Assembly: GCF_026672425.1 (NCBI RefSeq)
Contig: NZ_JAPPRC010000006.1
Location: 248,001 to 312,000 of the forward strand
DNA from: Pannonibacter sp. SL95
GTDB taxonomy: Bacteria; Pseudomonadota; Alphaproteobacteria; Rhizobiales; Stappiaceae
DNA length: 64,000 nucleotides
Direction: 5' to 3'
The notes below the pieces were generated by a model, which was not told the origin of the DNA, made no database searches, and saw only the letters and a program-made list of their open reading frames with translations. Both the position numbers and the translations under genes were made by a program. Every line of letters starts with the position of its first letter. Positions within the stretch are counted from its first letter, which is position 1. Shown here in pieces: positions 24,592-34,000 of the stretch.

Positions 24592-25914
24592 ATGAGCGAG
24601 ACCTGGGACGCACAGGGCGGCACGCGGCTGCCGGCATTCGAGCGGCATCCGCTCAGGGCGGCGGTGCTGGGGGAAATGCATGCAAGGCCGTTCCGGCCGG
24701 TCAGCTCACCACGGCTGATGCTGCATTATGCCTTCACGGTCGATGCAGCGGCGGCGCGAGAGGACAGGCTGTGGTTCGCCGAACTGTGCGCCAGTCACGG
24801 CTCGACGCGGCCCGGCGAGGGCGACCGGTCGCATGTGCTGGCCATCGCCGGCGGCACGCTGCGCTGGGAACAGCACGCCGAGTTCATCACCTATACCTAT
24901 GACGCCGCCCCGATTGGTGAACAGCCCTTCGGCCCGGTGCCGGCCGGGCATCCGTTTGGCGCCGGGTTCCGCGCGCCGGGGCCGATGCTGGCCGCCGCCC
25001 GGCTGGATGTGATCGAGGCGGAGGGCACGGCTGCCGACCAGCTGGCGCGCTGGTTCGACCCGGCAAGCCTCGCGGCCTTGCAGTCGGAGGAGGGCCGTGC
25101 GATCGCGGTGACGGATTTCCGGCAGGACGGCGATGGCCTGACCCGGATCCTGCTGGTCAACCGCGGCATGGGCGACAGCCAGACCGGGGCGCTGGCGCAG
25201 CGGCTGATCGAGGTGGAGACCTATCGCACGCTGGCGCTGCTGGGCCTGCCGATGGCGATCAGCCTGTCGCCGGATGTGCGCCGCATCGAGCAGGAACTGG
25301 TGGACCTGACCAACCGCATGCGGGTGGCGACCGATGTCAGCGGCAACCGTGAACTGCTGCAGAAGCTGTCGGATCTGGCGGCTGATCTGGAAGCAGGGGC
25401 AGCATCAAGCGCCTATCGCTTTGGCGCAAGCCGTGCCTATCACGACATCGTCCAGGCGCGGCTCGGCACGATTGACGAGGCGCCTGTTGCCGGGCTGCTG
25501 GCGATGTCATCCTTCCTGGCGCGCAGGCTGGCGCCAGCCATGCGCACGATCCAGTCGGTGGAAGACCGCCAGATCAACCTGTCGCGCAAGCTGGCCCGGG
25601 CAACGACGTTGCTGAGAACCCGGGTTGACGTGGACATGGAAATCCAGAACAGCGAGCTGCTCGATTCCATGAACCGGCGCGCCAGGATGCAGCTGCGGCT
25701 GCAGCAGACCGTGGAAGGCCTGTCGGTTGCGGCGGTGAGCTACTATGTCGTCGGGCTGGTGGGATATCTGGCCAAGGGCCTGAAGGAGCTTGGCGCACCG
25801 ATGCCCGATCCCGGGCTCGTGGCTGGCGTGTCCGTTCCGCTGGTCATGCTGGCGGTGTGGTGGACTGTCCGCCGGATCCGCGCCCATCATGCCGAGCCGG
25901 ACGAGAAACACTGA
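24592..25914 (+). CDS. DUF3422 family membrane-anchored protein
   Basis: 440 aa from ATG 24592 (MSETWDAQGG) behind GGGGGCTGGGCGAC; an earlier ATG at 24562 lacks a ribosome site. The N-terminus ERHPLRAAVLGEMHARPF is the DUF3422 hallmark. Residues ~230-370 are predominantly helical and charged, with coiled-coil character, and two hydrophobic segments near residues 380-400 and 415-435 anchor the C-terminus in the inner membrane. The function of the family is unknown. It is divergent from the lldR-lldD operon and followed by a hairpin before the convergent cytochrome gene. Confidence 0.88.
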   Translation: MSETWDAQGGTRLPAFERHPLRAAVLGEMHARPFRPVSSPRLMLHYAFTVDAAAAREDRLWFAELCASHGSTRPGEGDRSHVLAIAGGTLRWEQHAEFITYTYDAAPIGEQPFGPVPAGHPFGAGFRAPGPMLAAARLDVIEAEGTAADQLARWFDPASLAALQSEEGRAIAVTDFRQDGDGLTRILLVNRGMGDSQTGALAQRLIEVETYRTLALLGLPMAISLSPDVRRIEQELVDLTNRMRVATDVSGNRELLQKLSDLAADLEAGAASSAYRFGASRAYHDIVQARLGTIDEAPVAGLLAMSSFLARRLAPAMRTIQSVEDRQINLSRKLARATTLLRTRVDVDMEIQNSELLDSMNRRARMQLRLQQTVEGLSVAAVSYYVVGLVGYLAKGLKELGAPMPDPGLVAGVSVPLVMLAVWWTVRRIRAHHAEPDEKH

Positions 25915-25921
25915 TACCAGA

Positions 25922-25951
25922 CCGCAGCCCCCGTCTGGACGTGGGCTGCGG
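25922..25951. terminator. Hairpin between convergent DUF3422 and cytochrome c genes
   Basis: Perfect 9-bp stem CCGCAGCCC (25922-25930) / GGGCTGCGG (25943-25951) with a 12-nt loop. It begins 8 bp after the DUF3422 stop and ends 19 bp before the cytochrome c stop. There is no clear U-run. Confidence 0.6.
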
Positions 25952-25969
25952 CCGGTCGGTTTGCAGAAC

Positions 25970-26365
25970 TTACTTGGAAGAGCCGTCGGCGTTGAACTTC
26001 GCGAGATAGGCGATGACGCCCTTCATCTCGTCGTCCTTCTTGATGCCGACGAAGGCCATCTTGTTTTTCGGCACAGCCGTCTTCGGGTCGGCCAGATAGG
26101 TGGTCAGGGTCGCTTCATCCCAGACCTTGCCGGCGCCGAATTCGGTCATGGCCGGGGAATACTTGAAGTCCGCGACGGTTGCGACCGCGCGGCCAACGAC
26201 GCCGTTCAGCACCGGGCCGACCTTGTTCTTGGCGTCCGGGCCAACCGCATGGCAGGCGGCGCACTTCTTGAAGACCTTTTCGCCCAGGGCGGCATCGCCC
26301 TCAGCGAAGGATGCAGTGGTGAGGGCCAGCAGGGCGGCGCCCGCGGCAATGCTCAGCTTGATCAT
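25970..26365 (-). CDS. Periplasmic class I c-type cytochrome
   Basis: 131 aa from ATG 26365 behind AGGAGGGAGAG; the longer frame to 26455 adds no signal. Residues 1-21 form a Sec signal peptide (MIKLSIAAGAALLALTTASF, cut at AFA-like SFA). The heme motif CAACH is near residue 38, and the distal methionine is probably that in NKMAFVGIKK near residue 100. Size and layout match cytochrome c2/c550. It carries electrons in the periplasm between bc1 complex, dehydrogenases and oxidases. It is monocistronic. Confidence 0.93.
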   Translation of the reverse strand: MIKLSIAAGAALLALTTASFAEGDAALGEKVFKKCAACHAVGPDAKNKVGPVLNGVVGRAVATVADFKYSPAMTEFGAGKVWDEATLTTYLADPKTAVPKNKMAFVGIKKDDEMKGVIAYLAKFNADGSSK

Positions 26366-26510
26366 TCTGTTCTCTCTCCCTCCTGCAGGCCGTGCCGGTG
26401 CCCGGCCGCTTGAGTGGGAGGAACATGAACCGAACGCCCTTGCGAGACAAGACATGCGCGGCGACTTGTCGCGTCGGGGAGTGGGGTTCGGGCACTATGT
26501 CGCATCGCCG

Positions 26511-27461
26511 TTACTCTGCCGCTGTCGCCGAATGCGTGGGTTCGGCCAGCCATTGCTCCAGGCCACTGTCCCAATAGGGGGACGGGCCGTAGAGATGTGC
26601 CAGGAAATCGATGAAGACACGCACCTTGGCGGGCAGGAAGCGGCGGCTTGGATAGACCGCGTGCAGGCCGACCTGCCGGGAGGCGCGATAGGCGGGCAGG
26701 ACGATGCGCAGGCGGCCGTCGCGCAGTTCCGGGCCAATGTCCCAGGTGGACCGCAGCGCGACGCCAACACCGGCGATCAGCGCTTCTCGCACGACCTCGG
26801 ACGAGTTGGTGCGAAGATGGGAACTGGCCCGAACGATCTCGGTGCCCTGCGGGCCAACCAGCCGCCAGGGATCCTGGGCCGTCGCCGCGATGCGCACGTG
26901 GTTTTCGGTGAGGTCAGCAAGGGACTGAGGCTCGCCGTGCCGCGCCAGATAGGACGGGGCGGCACAGAGCACCCGGTGCACCGGCGCAAGCCGGCGGGCA
27001 ACGAGGCTGGAATCTGACAGCTCGGCAATCCGGATGGCAAGGTCATAGCCATCCCCGACAATGTCGACGAAGTCATCCGACAGGTCGAGGCTGACGGACA
27101 GGTCCGGATTGGCTTCCAGGAACTTGCCCAGATGCGGCGCGACATGGAGGCGGCCAAAGGACGTGGGCGCGCTGACCTTGAGCGTGCCACGGGCCTGCGC
27201 CGAGCCACGCGTGACAAAGGTTTCGGCTTCCTCGACGCTGGCCAGAATGGCAAGGACCCGGTCATAGAACCCCTGACCTGCCTCGGTGAGGGCAATCTGC
27301 CGGGTCGTACGTTGGAGCAGGCGTGTTCCCAGACGGTCCTCCAGGCGCCGGATCCGCTTGGAAACGACCGCCGGAGACAAGGCCATTTCGCGCCCTGCCG
27401 CCGACATGCTGCCAGCGGCGACGACACGCGCGAAGATTTCCATGTCCGTGAGATTGCTCAT
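26511..27461 (-). CDS. LysR-family transcriptional regulator
   Basis: 316 aa from ATG 27461 (MSNLTDMEIFARVVAAGSMS); the frame extends upstream to 27602 but without family features. The DNA-binding helix-turn-helix occupies residues 1-60 (SPAVVSKRIRRLEDRLGTRL). The effector domain follows, with the DLAIRIAELSDSSLVARRLA segment typical of the CrgA/DsdC-like LysR branch. It is divergent from glcD with a 200-bp gap and is therefore a candidate regulator of glcDEF. Confidence 0.92.
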   Translation of the reverse strand: MSNLTDMEIFARVVAAGSMSAAGREMALSPAVVSKRIRRLEDRLGTRLLQRTTRQIALTEAGQGFYDRVLAILASVEEAETFVTRGSAQARGTLKVSAPTSFGRLHVAPHLGKFLEANPDLSVSLDLSDDFVDIVGDGYDLAIRIAELSDSSLVARRLAPVHRVLCAAPSYLARHGEPQSLADLTENHVRIAATAQDPWRLVGPQGTEIVRASSHLRTNSSEVVREALIAGVGVALRSTWDIGPELRDGRLRIVLPAYRASRQVGLHAVYPSRRFLPAKVRVFIDFLAHLYGPSPYWDSGLEQWLAEPTHSATAAE

Positions 27462-27521
27462 TTGTGACCAACTGGAAAGAGTTCTAGGACCAGACCCGGT
27501 GTTTCCCCGTGCCCTGAAGTT

Positions 27522-27534
27522 TGACAGACTGTCA
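27522..27534. promoter_or_regulatory. Short palindrome in the LysR/glcD divergent promoter region
   Basis: TGACAG-A-CTGTCA is a perfect 6+6 inverted repeat, 129 bp upstream of the glcD start and 60 bp upstream of the LysR start. It is a possible regulator site, judged by symmetry and position only. Confidence 0.3.
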
Positions 27535-27662
27535 GGGTCCGGGAGGTCAATGACGCAACGTCGCAGGCGTACGCTCCGCAATGAAACTGACCTTGTGTGC
27601 ATTTACGCTTTAACGGACAAACTCGGATCACGTTATGTGCGTGAGGGAAAAGGGAGAGGGAG

Positions 27663-29159
27663 ATGGTCGGGATCGCCATGCCGGCACCGGACCGGCACGT
27701 GCTGGAGCGCCGGGACAATATCGTCGCCGCGCTGAAGGCCATCGTGCCGGGTGAGGGGGTCATCGACGCCCTGACCGAAATGCGCCCCTACGAGACCGAT
27801 GCGCTGACTGCCTACCGGCAGATGCCGCTGGTCGTGGTGCTGCCGGAGACGGTGGACCAGGTCTCCCGGATCCTGCGCTATTGCTATGAGAACGACGTCA
27901 AGGTGGTGCCGCGCGGTGCGGGTACCTCGCTGTCCGGCGGTGCGCTGCCGCTGGCCGATGGCGTGCTGATGTCGATGATGAAGTTCAACCGCATCCTCGA
28001 CGTCGACTTCCCCAACCGCGCCGTGATCGCCCAGCCCGGCGTCACCAATCTCGGCATCACCCGCGCGGTGGAGCATGAGGGCTTCTATTACGCGCCGGAC
28101 CCGTCGTCGCAGATCGCCTGTTCCATCGGTGGCAACATCGCGGAGAACTCCGGCGGTGTGCATTGCCTGAAATACGGCCTGACCACCAACAACGTGCTGG
28201 GCCTGGAAATGGTGCTGATCACCGGCGAGGTGATCCGCCTCGGCGGCAAGCACATGGAGGCCGAGGGCTATGACCTCCTCGCGCTGATGACCGGCTCGGA
28301 AGGCCTGCTCGGCGTCGTCACGGAAGTGACCGTGCGCATCCTGCAGAAGCCGGAGACCGCGCGGGCGGCGCTGGTCGGCTTCCCGACTTCCGAGGATGGT
28401 GGGCGCTGTGTTGCGGACATCATCGCCGCCGGCATCATTCCCGGCGGCATGGAGATGATGGACGGCCCGGCAATCCAGGCCGCCGAGGACTATGTCAACG
28501 CCGGCTATCCGCGCGATGCCGAGGCGCTGCTGATCGTCGAGCTGGACGGGCCGGAAGCGGAGGTGGACTTCCTGCTGGCCCGGGTCGAGGAGATCGCCCG
28601 CGCCAACCGCGCCGGTTATCTGCGCGTCTCGACCAGCGAGGAAGAGCGGCTGGTGTTCTGGGCCGGGCGCAAGTCGGCCTTCCCGGCGGTGGGGCGCATC
28701 TCGCCGGACTATCTCTGCATGGACGGGACCATTCCGCGCCGAGAGCTGCCGCGCGTGCTGGCCGGCATGCGCGAGCTCTCCGTCAAGCACGGCCTGCGCT
28801 GCGCCAACGTGTTCCACGCCGGCGATGGCAACCTGCATCCGCTGATCCTCTATGACGCCAACAAGCCCGGCGAACTGGAGGCGGCGGAAGCCTTCGGCGC
28901 CGACATCCTGCGGCTCTGCGTGGCGGTCGGCGGGGTGCTGACCGGCGAGCATGGCGTGGGCATCGAGAAGCGCGACCTGATGCCGGAAATGTTCTCCGAG
29001 GACGACCTGAAGCAGCAGCAACGGGTGAAATGTGCCTTTGACGACAAGCACCTGCTCAATCCTGGCAAGGTCTTCCCGGTGCTGCACCGCTGCGCCGACC
29101 TCGGGATGATGCATGTCCACAAGGGCCAGCTCGCCTTCCCCGACATCCCGCGCTTCTGA
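27663..29159 (+). CDS. glcD: Glycolate oxidase subunit GlcD (FAD-linked oxidase)
   Basis: 498 aa behind GGGAGAGGGAG. The PCMH-type FAD domain carries VVPRGAGTSLSGGALPLADG near residue 80 and CSIGGNIAENSGGVHCLKYG near residue 155. The C-terminal FAD-oxidase domain includes NVFHAGDGNLHPL near residue 380 and GGVLTGEHGVGIEKRDLM near residue 420. GlcD is the catalytic flavoprotein that oxidises glycolate or D-lactate to the 2-oxo acid, with GlcE and GlcF. First gene of glcDEF; 14 bp separate it from glcE. Confidence 0.96.
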   Translation: MVGIAMPAPDRHVLERRDNIVAALKAIVPGEGVIDALTEMRPYETDALTAYRQMPLVVVLPETVDQVSRILRYCYENDVKVVPRGAGTSLSGGALPLADGVLMSMMKFNRILDVDFPNRAVIAQPGVTNLGITRAVEHEGFYYAPDPSSQIACSIGGNIAENSGGVHCLKYGLTTNNVLGLEMVLITGEVIRLGGKHMEAEGYDLLALMTGSEGLLGVVTEVTVRILQKPETARAALVGFPTSEDGGRCVADIIAAGIIPGGMEMMDGPAIQAAEDYVNAGYPRDAEALLIVELDGPEAEVDFLLARVEEIARANRAGYLRVSTSEEERLVFWAGRKSAFPAVGRISPDYLCMDGTIPRRELPRVLAGMRELSVKHGLRCANVFHAGDGNLHPLILYDANKPGELEAAEAFGADILRLCVAVGGVLTGEHGVGIEKRDLMPEMFSEDDLKQQQRVKCAFDDKHLLNPGKVFPVLHRCADLGMMHVHKGQLAFPDIPRF

Positions 29160-29173
29160 TCGGACCCGACGCG

Positions 29174-30396
29174 ATGACCCATTCCGCCCTCACGCCCACC
29201 ACCGCCGAAGAAACGCGCGACTTCCTGGCCTATGCCGCCGCCGAGGAGTTGCCCGTCGAGATCCTCGGCCAGGGCTCCAAACGTGCGCTGGGCCGGCCGG
29301 TGCAGACCGCCCATGTGCTGGACCTGTCGCGCCTGTCCGGCGTCGAGGTCTACGAGCCGGCCGAACTGGTTCTGACGGCCAAGGCCGGCACGCCGATGGC
29401 CGAGATCGAGGCGCTGGTGGCCGGGGCCGGGCAGGAGCTTTCCTTCGAGCCGATGGATTTCGGGCCGCTCCTCGGCGAGGCAGCCGGCAAGGGCACGCTC
29501 GGCGGGCTGATCGGCACCAATCTCGCCGGGCCGCGCCGCATCAAGGCGGGCGCTGCGCGTGACCATATCCTCGGGCTCGACGCGGTTTCGGGCCACGGCG
29601 AGATTTTCCGCTCCGGCGGCCGTGTGGTGAAGAACGTCACCGGCTACGACCTGCCGCGCGCCCTGACCGGGGCCTATGGCACGCTGGCGGTGTCGACGCT
29701 GATCACGCTGAAGGTCAACCCGCGCGCCGAGACCTCGGCGAGCCTGGCGCTGAACGGGCTCTCCGATGCGGCCGCCGTTGCCGCCATGTGTGCTGCCATG
29801 GGCTCTTCTGCGGAAGTCTCGGCGGCCGCGCATCTGCCGGAAGGCATCTGCCAACGGCTTGGTGTTGCGGGCGAGGACCGGCCGGGGCCCGTGACGCTGC
29901 TGCGCCTCGAAGGCTTCGGCCCATCGGTCGAGTACCGCTTTGCCAATCTGGCGCGGCGGCTGGCCGAGTTTGGTCCGGCGGAACGGATCGGCGATGCCGC
30001 CTCGAAGGCGCTCTGGCAGGCCGTGCGCGACGTGATCCCCTTTGCCGGCAGCCGCAATCCGGTGTGGCGCGTTTCCGTGCCGCCCGGCCTCCGGTGCCGA
30101 ACTGATGCAGCGCTTGCGCAGCCTCATGCCGGTGGAAGGCTTCTACGACTGGAGCGGCGGGCTGTTGTGGCTGCAGATGCTGGACGGCGAGGTGCATGAT
30201 GTGCCGCTGCGCGCGGCCATCGCCGATCACGGCGGCGGGCACGCGACCCTGATCCGGGCGAGCGCGGCGACCCGGGCCGCCGTGCCGGTGTTCCAGCCCC
30301 AGCCTGCCCCGCTGGCCGCGCTGAGCCATGCGGCTGAAGGCGCAGTTCGACCCGAAAGGCATTCTCAATCCGGGCCGCATGGTCGCCGACGCCTGA
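29174..30396 (+). pseudogene. glcE: Glycolate oxidase subunit GlcE, with two apparent frameshifts
   Basis: The open frame starts at ATG 29174 (MTHSALTPTTAEETRDFLAY) and reads as GlcE, with an FAD-binding PCMH domain containing GTNLAGPRRIKAGAARDHIL and VKNVTGYDLPRALTGAYGTL. After about residue 306 (NPVWRVSVPP) the match jumps to the next frame (ASGAELMQRL). It jumps again after LSH near 30328 to a third frame (RLKAQFDPKGILNPGRM) that ends at TGA 30396. Both jumps are explained by one extra base: an additional C in CCGCCC near 30091-30096 and a G in CATGCGG near 30330. The repaired protein would be about 406 aa, the family length. This is either a real pseudogene or sequencing error; the coding signal of all three parts is intact. 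Confidence 0.85.
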
Positions 30397-30444
30397 GCGC
30401 GCCGCCCTCCGCCCGACCCCGAGCCCTCACCGCAAGGTTGACCG

Positions 30445-31773
30445 ATGCAGACGAATTTCACGCCCGAACAGCTTGCCGATCCGCATGTGGCCGATGCGGA
30501 GAAGATCCTGCGCAAATGCGTCCATTGCGGCTTCTGCACGGCGACCTGTCCGACCTTCGCGCTGCTGGGCGACGAGCTCGACAGCCCGCGCGGGCGCATC
30601 TACCTCATCAAGGACATGCTGGAGAACAACCGGCCGGCGGACGAGAAGGTGGTGAAGCACATCGACCGCTGCCTGTCGTGCCTGTCCTGCATGACCACGT
30701 GCCCGTCGGGGGTGCATTACATGCATCTTGTCGACCATGCCCGCGCGCATATCGAGAAGACCTACCGCCGGCCGCTGACCGACCGGCTGATCCGGTCGCT
30801 GCTGGCGGCCGTGCTGCCCCATCCGGGGCGCTTCCGGCTGGCGCTGGTCGGCGCCTTTGCGGCGCGGCCCTTCGCCGGGCTGATGAAAAGCTTCGGCGGG
30901 CCCTTTGCCAAGCTGGGCGCGATGCTGGATCTGGCGCCGGCACGCGCACCCGGCCGGGCCCAGTTCGAGGGACCGGCGGCCTTCGCGCCGTCAGCCCCGA
31001 AACGCGGCCGGGTGGCGCTGCTCACCGGTTGCGCCCAGCCTGTGCTGGCCCCGTCGATCAACGACGCGACGATCCGCCTTTTGACGCGGGCAGGCTATGA
31101 AGTCGTGCTGCCCAAGGGCGAGACCTGCTGCGGCGCGCTGGTGCATCACATGGGCCGCGAGGAGGCAGCCCTTGCGAACGCAAGGCAGAATGTCGCCGCC
31201 TGGACGCGCGAGCTGGAGGCCGGCGGGCTGGAGGCGATCCTGATCACCGCCTCGGGCTGCGGCACCACGATCAAGGATTACGGCTACATGCTGAACCATG
31301 ACGCTGCGTGGGCCGAAAAAGCCGCCCGGGTGTCGGGCCTTGCCAGGGACATCACCGAGTTCCTGGCAACGCTGGACCTCGGGGCGCCCGTGCGGCCCGG
31401 CAACATGACCGTTGCCTATCATTCGGCCTGCTCGATGCAGCACGGCCAGAAGATCACGCGCCAGCCGAAGGAACTGCTCAAGGCCGCCGGCTTCACGGTG
31501 AAGGATGTGCCGGAAGGGCATTTGTGCTGCGGCTCGGCCGGCACCTACAACATCCTGCAGCCCGAGATCGCGTCGCGTCTCCGGGACCGCAAGGTCGCCA
31601 ACATCGAGAAGACGAAACCGGACCTGATTGCGGCCGGCAACATCGGCTGCATGACGCAGATCGGCAAGGGCACCGGCATTCCCGTCATCCACATGGCCGA
31701 ACTGCTCGACTGGGCCTACGGCGGCCCGGAACCGGAAGGCTTCGAGCGGCTGCAGCGGCAGCCGGTGCACTGA
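30445..31773 (+). CDS. glcF: Glycolate oxidase iron-sulfur subunit GlcF
   Basis: 442 aa. Two 4Fe-4S clusters of ferredoxin type are visible near the N-terminus, CVHCGFCTATCP (residues ~29-40) and CLSCLSCMTTCP (residues ~75-86). The C-terminal CCG-domain motifs are TCCGALVHHMG near residue 228 and HLCCGSAGTYNIL near residue 356. GlcF transfers electrons from the GlcDE flavin subunits toward quinone. Third gene of glcDEF, 48 bp after the end of glcE, and convergent with the ClC gene (24-bp gap). Confidence 0.96.
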   Translation: MQTNFTPEQLADPHVADAEKILRKCVHCGFCTATCPTFALLGDELDSPRGRIYLIKDMLENNRPADEKVVKHIDRCLSCLSCMTTCPSGVHYMHLVDHARAHIEKTYRRPLTDRLIRSLLAAVLPHPGRFRLALVGAFAARPFAGLMKSFGGPFAKLGAMLDLAPARAPGRAQFEGPAAFAPSAPKRGRVALLTGCAQPVLAPSINDATIRLLTRAGYEVVLPKGETCCGALVHHMGREEAALANARQNVAAWTRELEAGGLEAILITASGCGTTIKDYGYMLNHDAAWAEKAARVSGLARDITEFLATLDLGAPVRPGNMTVAYHSACSMQHGQKITRQPKELLKAAGFTVKDVPEGHLCCGSAGTYNILQPEIASRLRDRKVANIEKTKPDLIAAGNIGCMTQIGKGTGIPVIHMAELLDWAYGGPEPEGFERLQRQPVH

Positions 31774-31797
31774 CCGGCTGGCAGTGGGTTTTGTCGG

Positions 31798-33176
31798 TTA
31801 ACCCGCCGTCCCCAGCTGCACGGGGATGCGGTCGGGCTGGGGCGGGACGGGCTTGCCGGCGAGGCGCAGGGTGCGTTCCAGGAGGGTCTCGTAGATCGGC
31901 CGGCCGCCAAGCGCGGCGGCGGTGAGGCTGGCGCAGGCGGCGGTGACGAGAACCGGCAGCACGAGGCCATAGGCGCCGGTCAGTTCAAGGACAAGCACCA
32001 CGCCGACCAGCGGCGCGCGGACCGAGGCGGCAAACAGCCCGGCCATGGCGGCAATCGCGGTCGCGCGGGCAAGGCCCTCGACGTCCGGCAGCAGGACCTC
32101 GGCTGCCGTGCCGAAGGCAAGACCGGCCGCCACCGCGATGGACAGCATCGGCGCGAAGATGCCGCCGGGAACGCCGGTGCCGTAGCACAGGATCGCGGCG
32201 GTGAAGCGCAGCGCCATCAGCGCCAGCAGGAAACCGAGCGGCGCGGCCTCATGGGCGAGCAGCTGGACGACCGCCTCGCCGCCGCCGCTGCCCTCGGGAA
32301 ACAGCTGCAGCATCGCCCCCATCGCCGCACCAACGACGAGCGCCAGCAGCCACCAGAAGCGCTGCGGCAGGCGCAGCGGCGCATCAAGCGCCAGCACCAC
32401 GGCCCGGTTGAAGCTGAGCCCCAGCAGCCCCACCGCGCCGCCGAGCAGGGCGAAGACGGGCAGCAGCAGCGGCGACAGGCCCGGGCTGGCGAGGGGCAGG
32501 CTGACGGTCTGGCCGAGCAGCGCCTCGGCAATGGCGGCGCTGCCAATGCTGGCGAGGATCACGGCCATGTAGGTGTGGGCGCGATAGGGGACCTGGCGCC
32601 GGGTCTCCTCGATGACAAACAGGATCGCGGCCAGCGGGGCGAGAAAGGCGGCGGCAAGGCCAGCCGCGGCGCCGGCGGCAAGCAAGCCGCGTTTTTCCTC
32701 CTGGCCAAGACGGCCGACCCGGAGACAAGCTGCATCAGGGCGGCGCCCATGTGGATCGTCGGTCCCTCGCGGCCCAGCACCATGCCGGAGCCGAGCGCCA
32801 GCACACCGCCGAAAAACTTGACCAGAAGCACCCGCAGCGGCCGGAGCTCTCGTTCGCCCTCCAGCACGCCTTCGATCTCCTGGATGCCGCTGCCGGCAGC
32901 CTCCGGGGCAAAGCGCAGAACCAGCGCGCGCGCTGCCACCGCAAGGGCAGCCGTGGCCGCCATCGCCAGCAGAACGGCGGTCACGGGCGAGGGCGCCAGC
33001 GTGCGCAGATCGGCATAGGCAGTGGCGAGCGCCTGCACGGCCAGATGAAACCCGGTGCCCAGCAGCCCGACCAGAAGACCGCCGGCCAGCGCCAGCAGCA
33101 GATAGCCGGCAGGAACGGCCTGAAGCTGAGAAGCAAAGGGCGCCGGGTTGGGCTTCTCGATGGGCGTCTCGGTCAT
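31798..33176 (-). pseudogene. clcA: ClC-family chloride channel/antiporter with a frameshift
   Basis: The N-terminal part starts at ATG 33176 and carries GSGIQEIE and the gating motif GREGPTIHMG, whose glutamate marks H+/Cl- exchangers. After LVSGS (near 32720) the frame changes. In the other frame the expected family sequence continues as VGRLGQEEKRGLLAAGAAAG, then FIETR-type residues and GIFAPML, to the stop at 31798. A single missing base around 32718-32722 would restore one ~458-aa protein, the usual size. It would be an inner-membrane Cl- transporter. As read it is broken; together with glcE, three frameshifts fall within 2.7 kb, which makes sequence error plausible. Confidence 0.85.
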
Positions 33177-33281
33177 GCTTCAGCAGCCTCGTCTGGCGTT
33201 AAGGGGCATTGCGCCGGGCGTTGCGCGGCCGGTTGTCCGGACTGTATGGTCTGGGCAACGCAGGCAGAAGGAACGCGCAAG

Positions 33282-33953
33282 ATGTCGGCCGAAGGCCACA
33301 GCACGGCAATCGTCAGCCTTGGAATATCCTGCCAGAGCTCGCGGCAGATACGCACCCACGCGGAGGAGATCGGCCATCAGCTTGGCGAGGACATCCAGCC
33401 GGCGCGGCATTTCTTCGATGGGCTGATTGCCCCGGTGCCGGGGGTGGCCAGGCTGTTCGAGGACGGCTTTCCGCTGTTTGGGCCCGGTGACATCCGCATG
33501 GGGCCGCATCATCCCGTCTGGCATCCCTATGACATCCATTTCCTGCATCACTTCCGCGACGAGGCCGGGACGGTGGACATCGCCGGCCGCATGGCCGATG
33601 AACTGTCCCGCTTCGGCCACATGCGGGGCAAGCTGCAGCGGCTTGCCCGCTACGAGCGGCTGGTGTTCGTGCTCTCCAACAGCCAGAACAACCTGACCAT
33701 GGTGCAGGAGGAGACCGGCCTCACCGACCTGCATTTCGAGGCCGGCGCCGTCGGGCGTCTGCGCCATGCGGTCGAGCATTACCTCGGCCGGCCTTGCGAG
33801 TTCATCCTGGTGAGCCTGGACGGCCGGCATGCGGACAACCTCGCCGACGAGGTGCATGTGCTCAGCCCCGATGACAGCGAATGGACCGGCGACAAGGGCC
33901 AGTGGCGCGCCCTGCTGCTTGAACGGCTGGCGGAGGACCGCCAGCCGGACTGA
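33282..33953 (+). CDS. DUF1796-like (putative papain-like peptidase fold) protein
   Basis: 223 aa from ATG 33282, behind AGAAGGA; the frame upstream is antisense to clcA. The opening IVSLGISCQSSRQI resembles the DUF1796 start, where a conserved cysteine after SLG lies in a proposed papain-like fold. HFFDGLIAPV and HHPVWHPYDIHFLHHF follow near residues 45 and 85. Then a region LVFVLSNSQNNLTM resembles the family's central beta strand. There is no signal peptide. The family function is unknown and the peptidase idea comes from fold prediction, so this call is tentative. Confidence 0.55.
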   Translation: MSAEGHSTAIVSLGISCQSSRQIRTHAEEIGHQLGEDIQPARHFFDGLIAPVPGVARLFEDGFPLFGPGDIRMGPHHPVWHPYDIHFLHHFRDEAGTVDIAGRMADELSRFGHMRGKLQRLARYERLVFVLSNSQNNLTMVQEETGLTDLHFEAGAVGRLRHAVEHYLGRPCEFILVSLDGRHADNLADEVHVLSPDDSEWTGDKGQWRALLLERLAEDRQPD

Positions 33954-34000
33954 TCAAAGCCGGATTGATCCCGCCCGGAATGATCATCGTCGGGCGATGA

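Noticed and set aside
27633-29120. 495-codon open frame on the minus strand
   Set aside because: Antisense to glcD, which has clear FAD motifs; the minus-frame protein is His/Arg-rich without domains.
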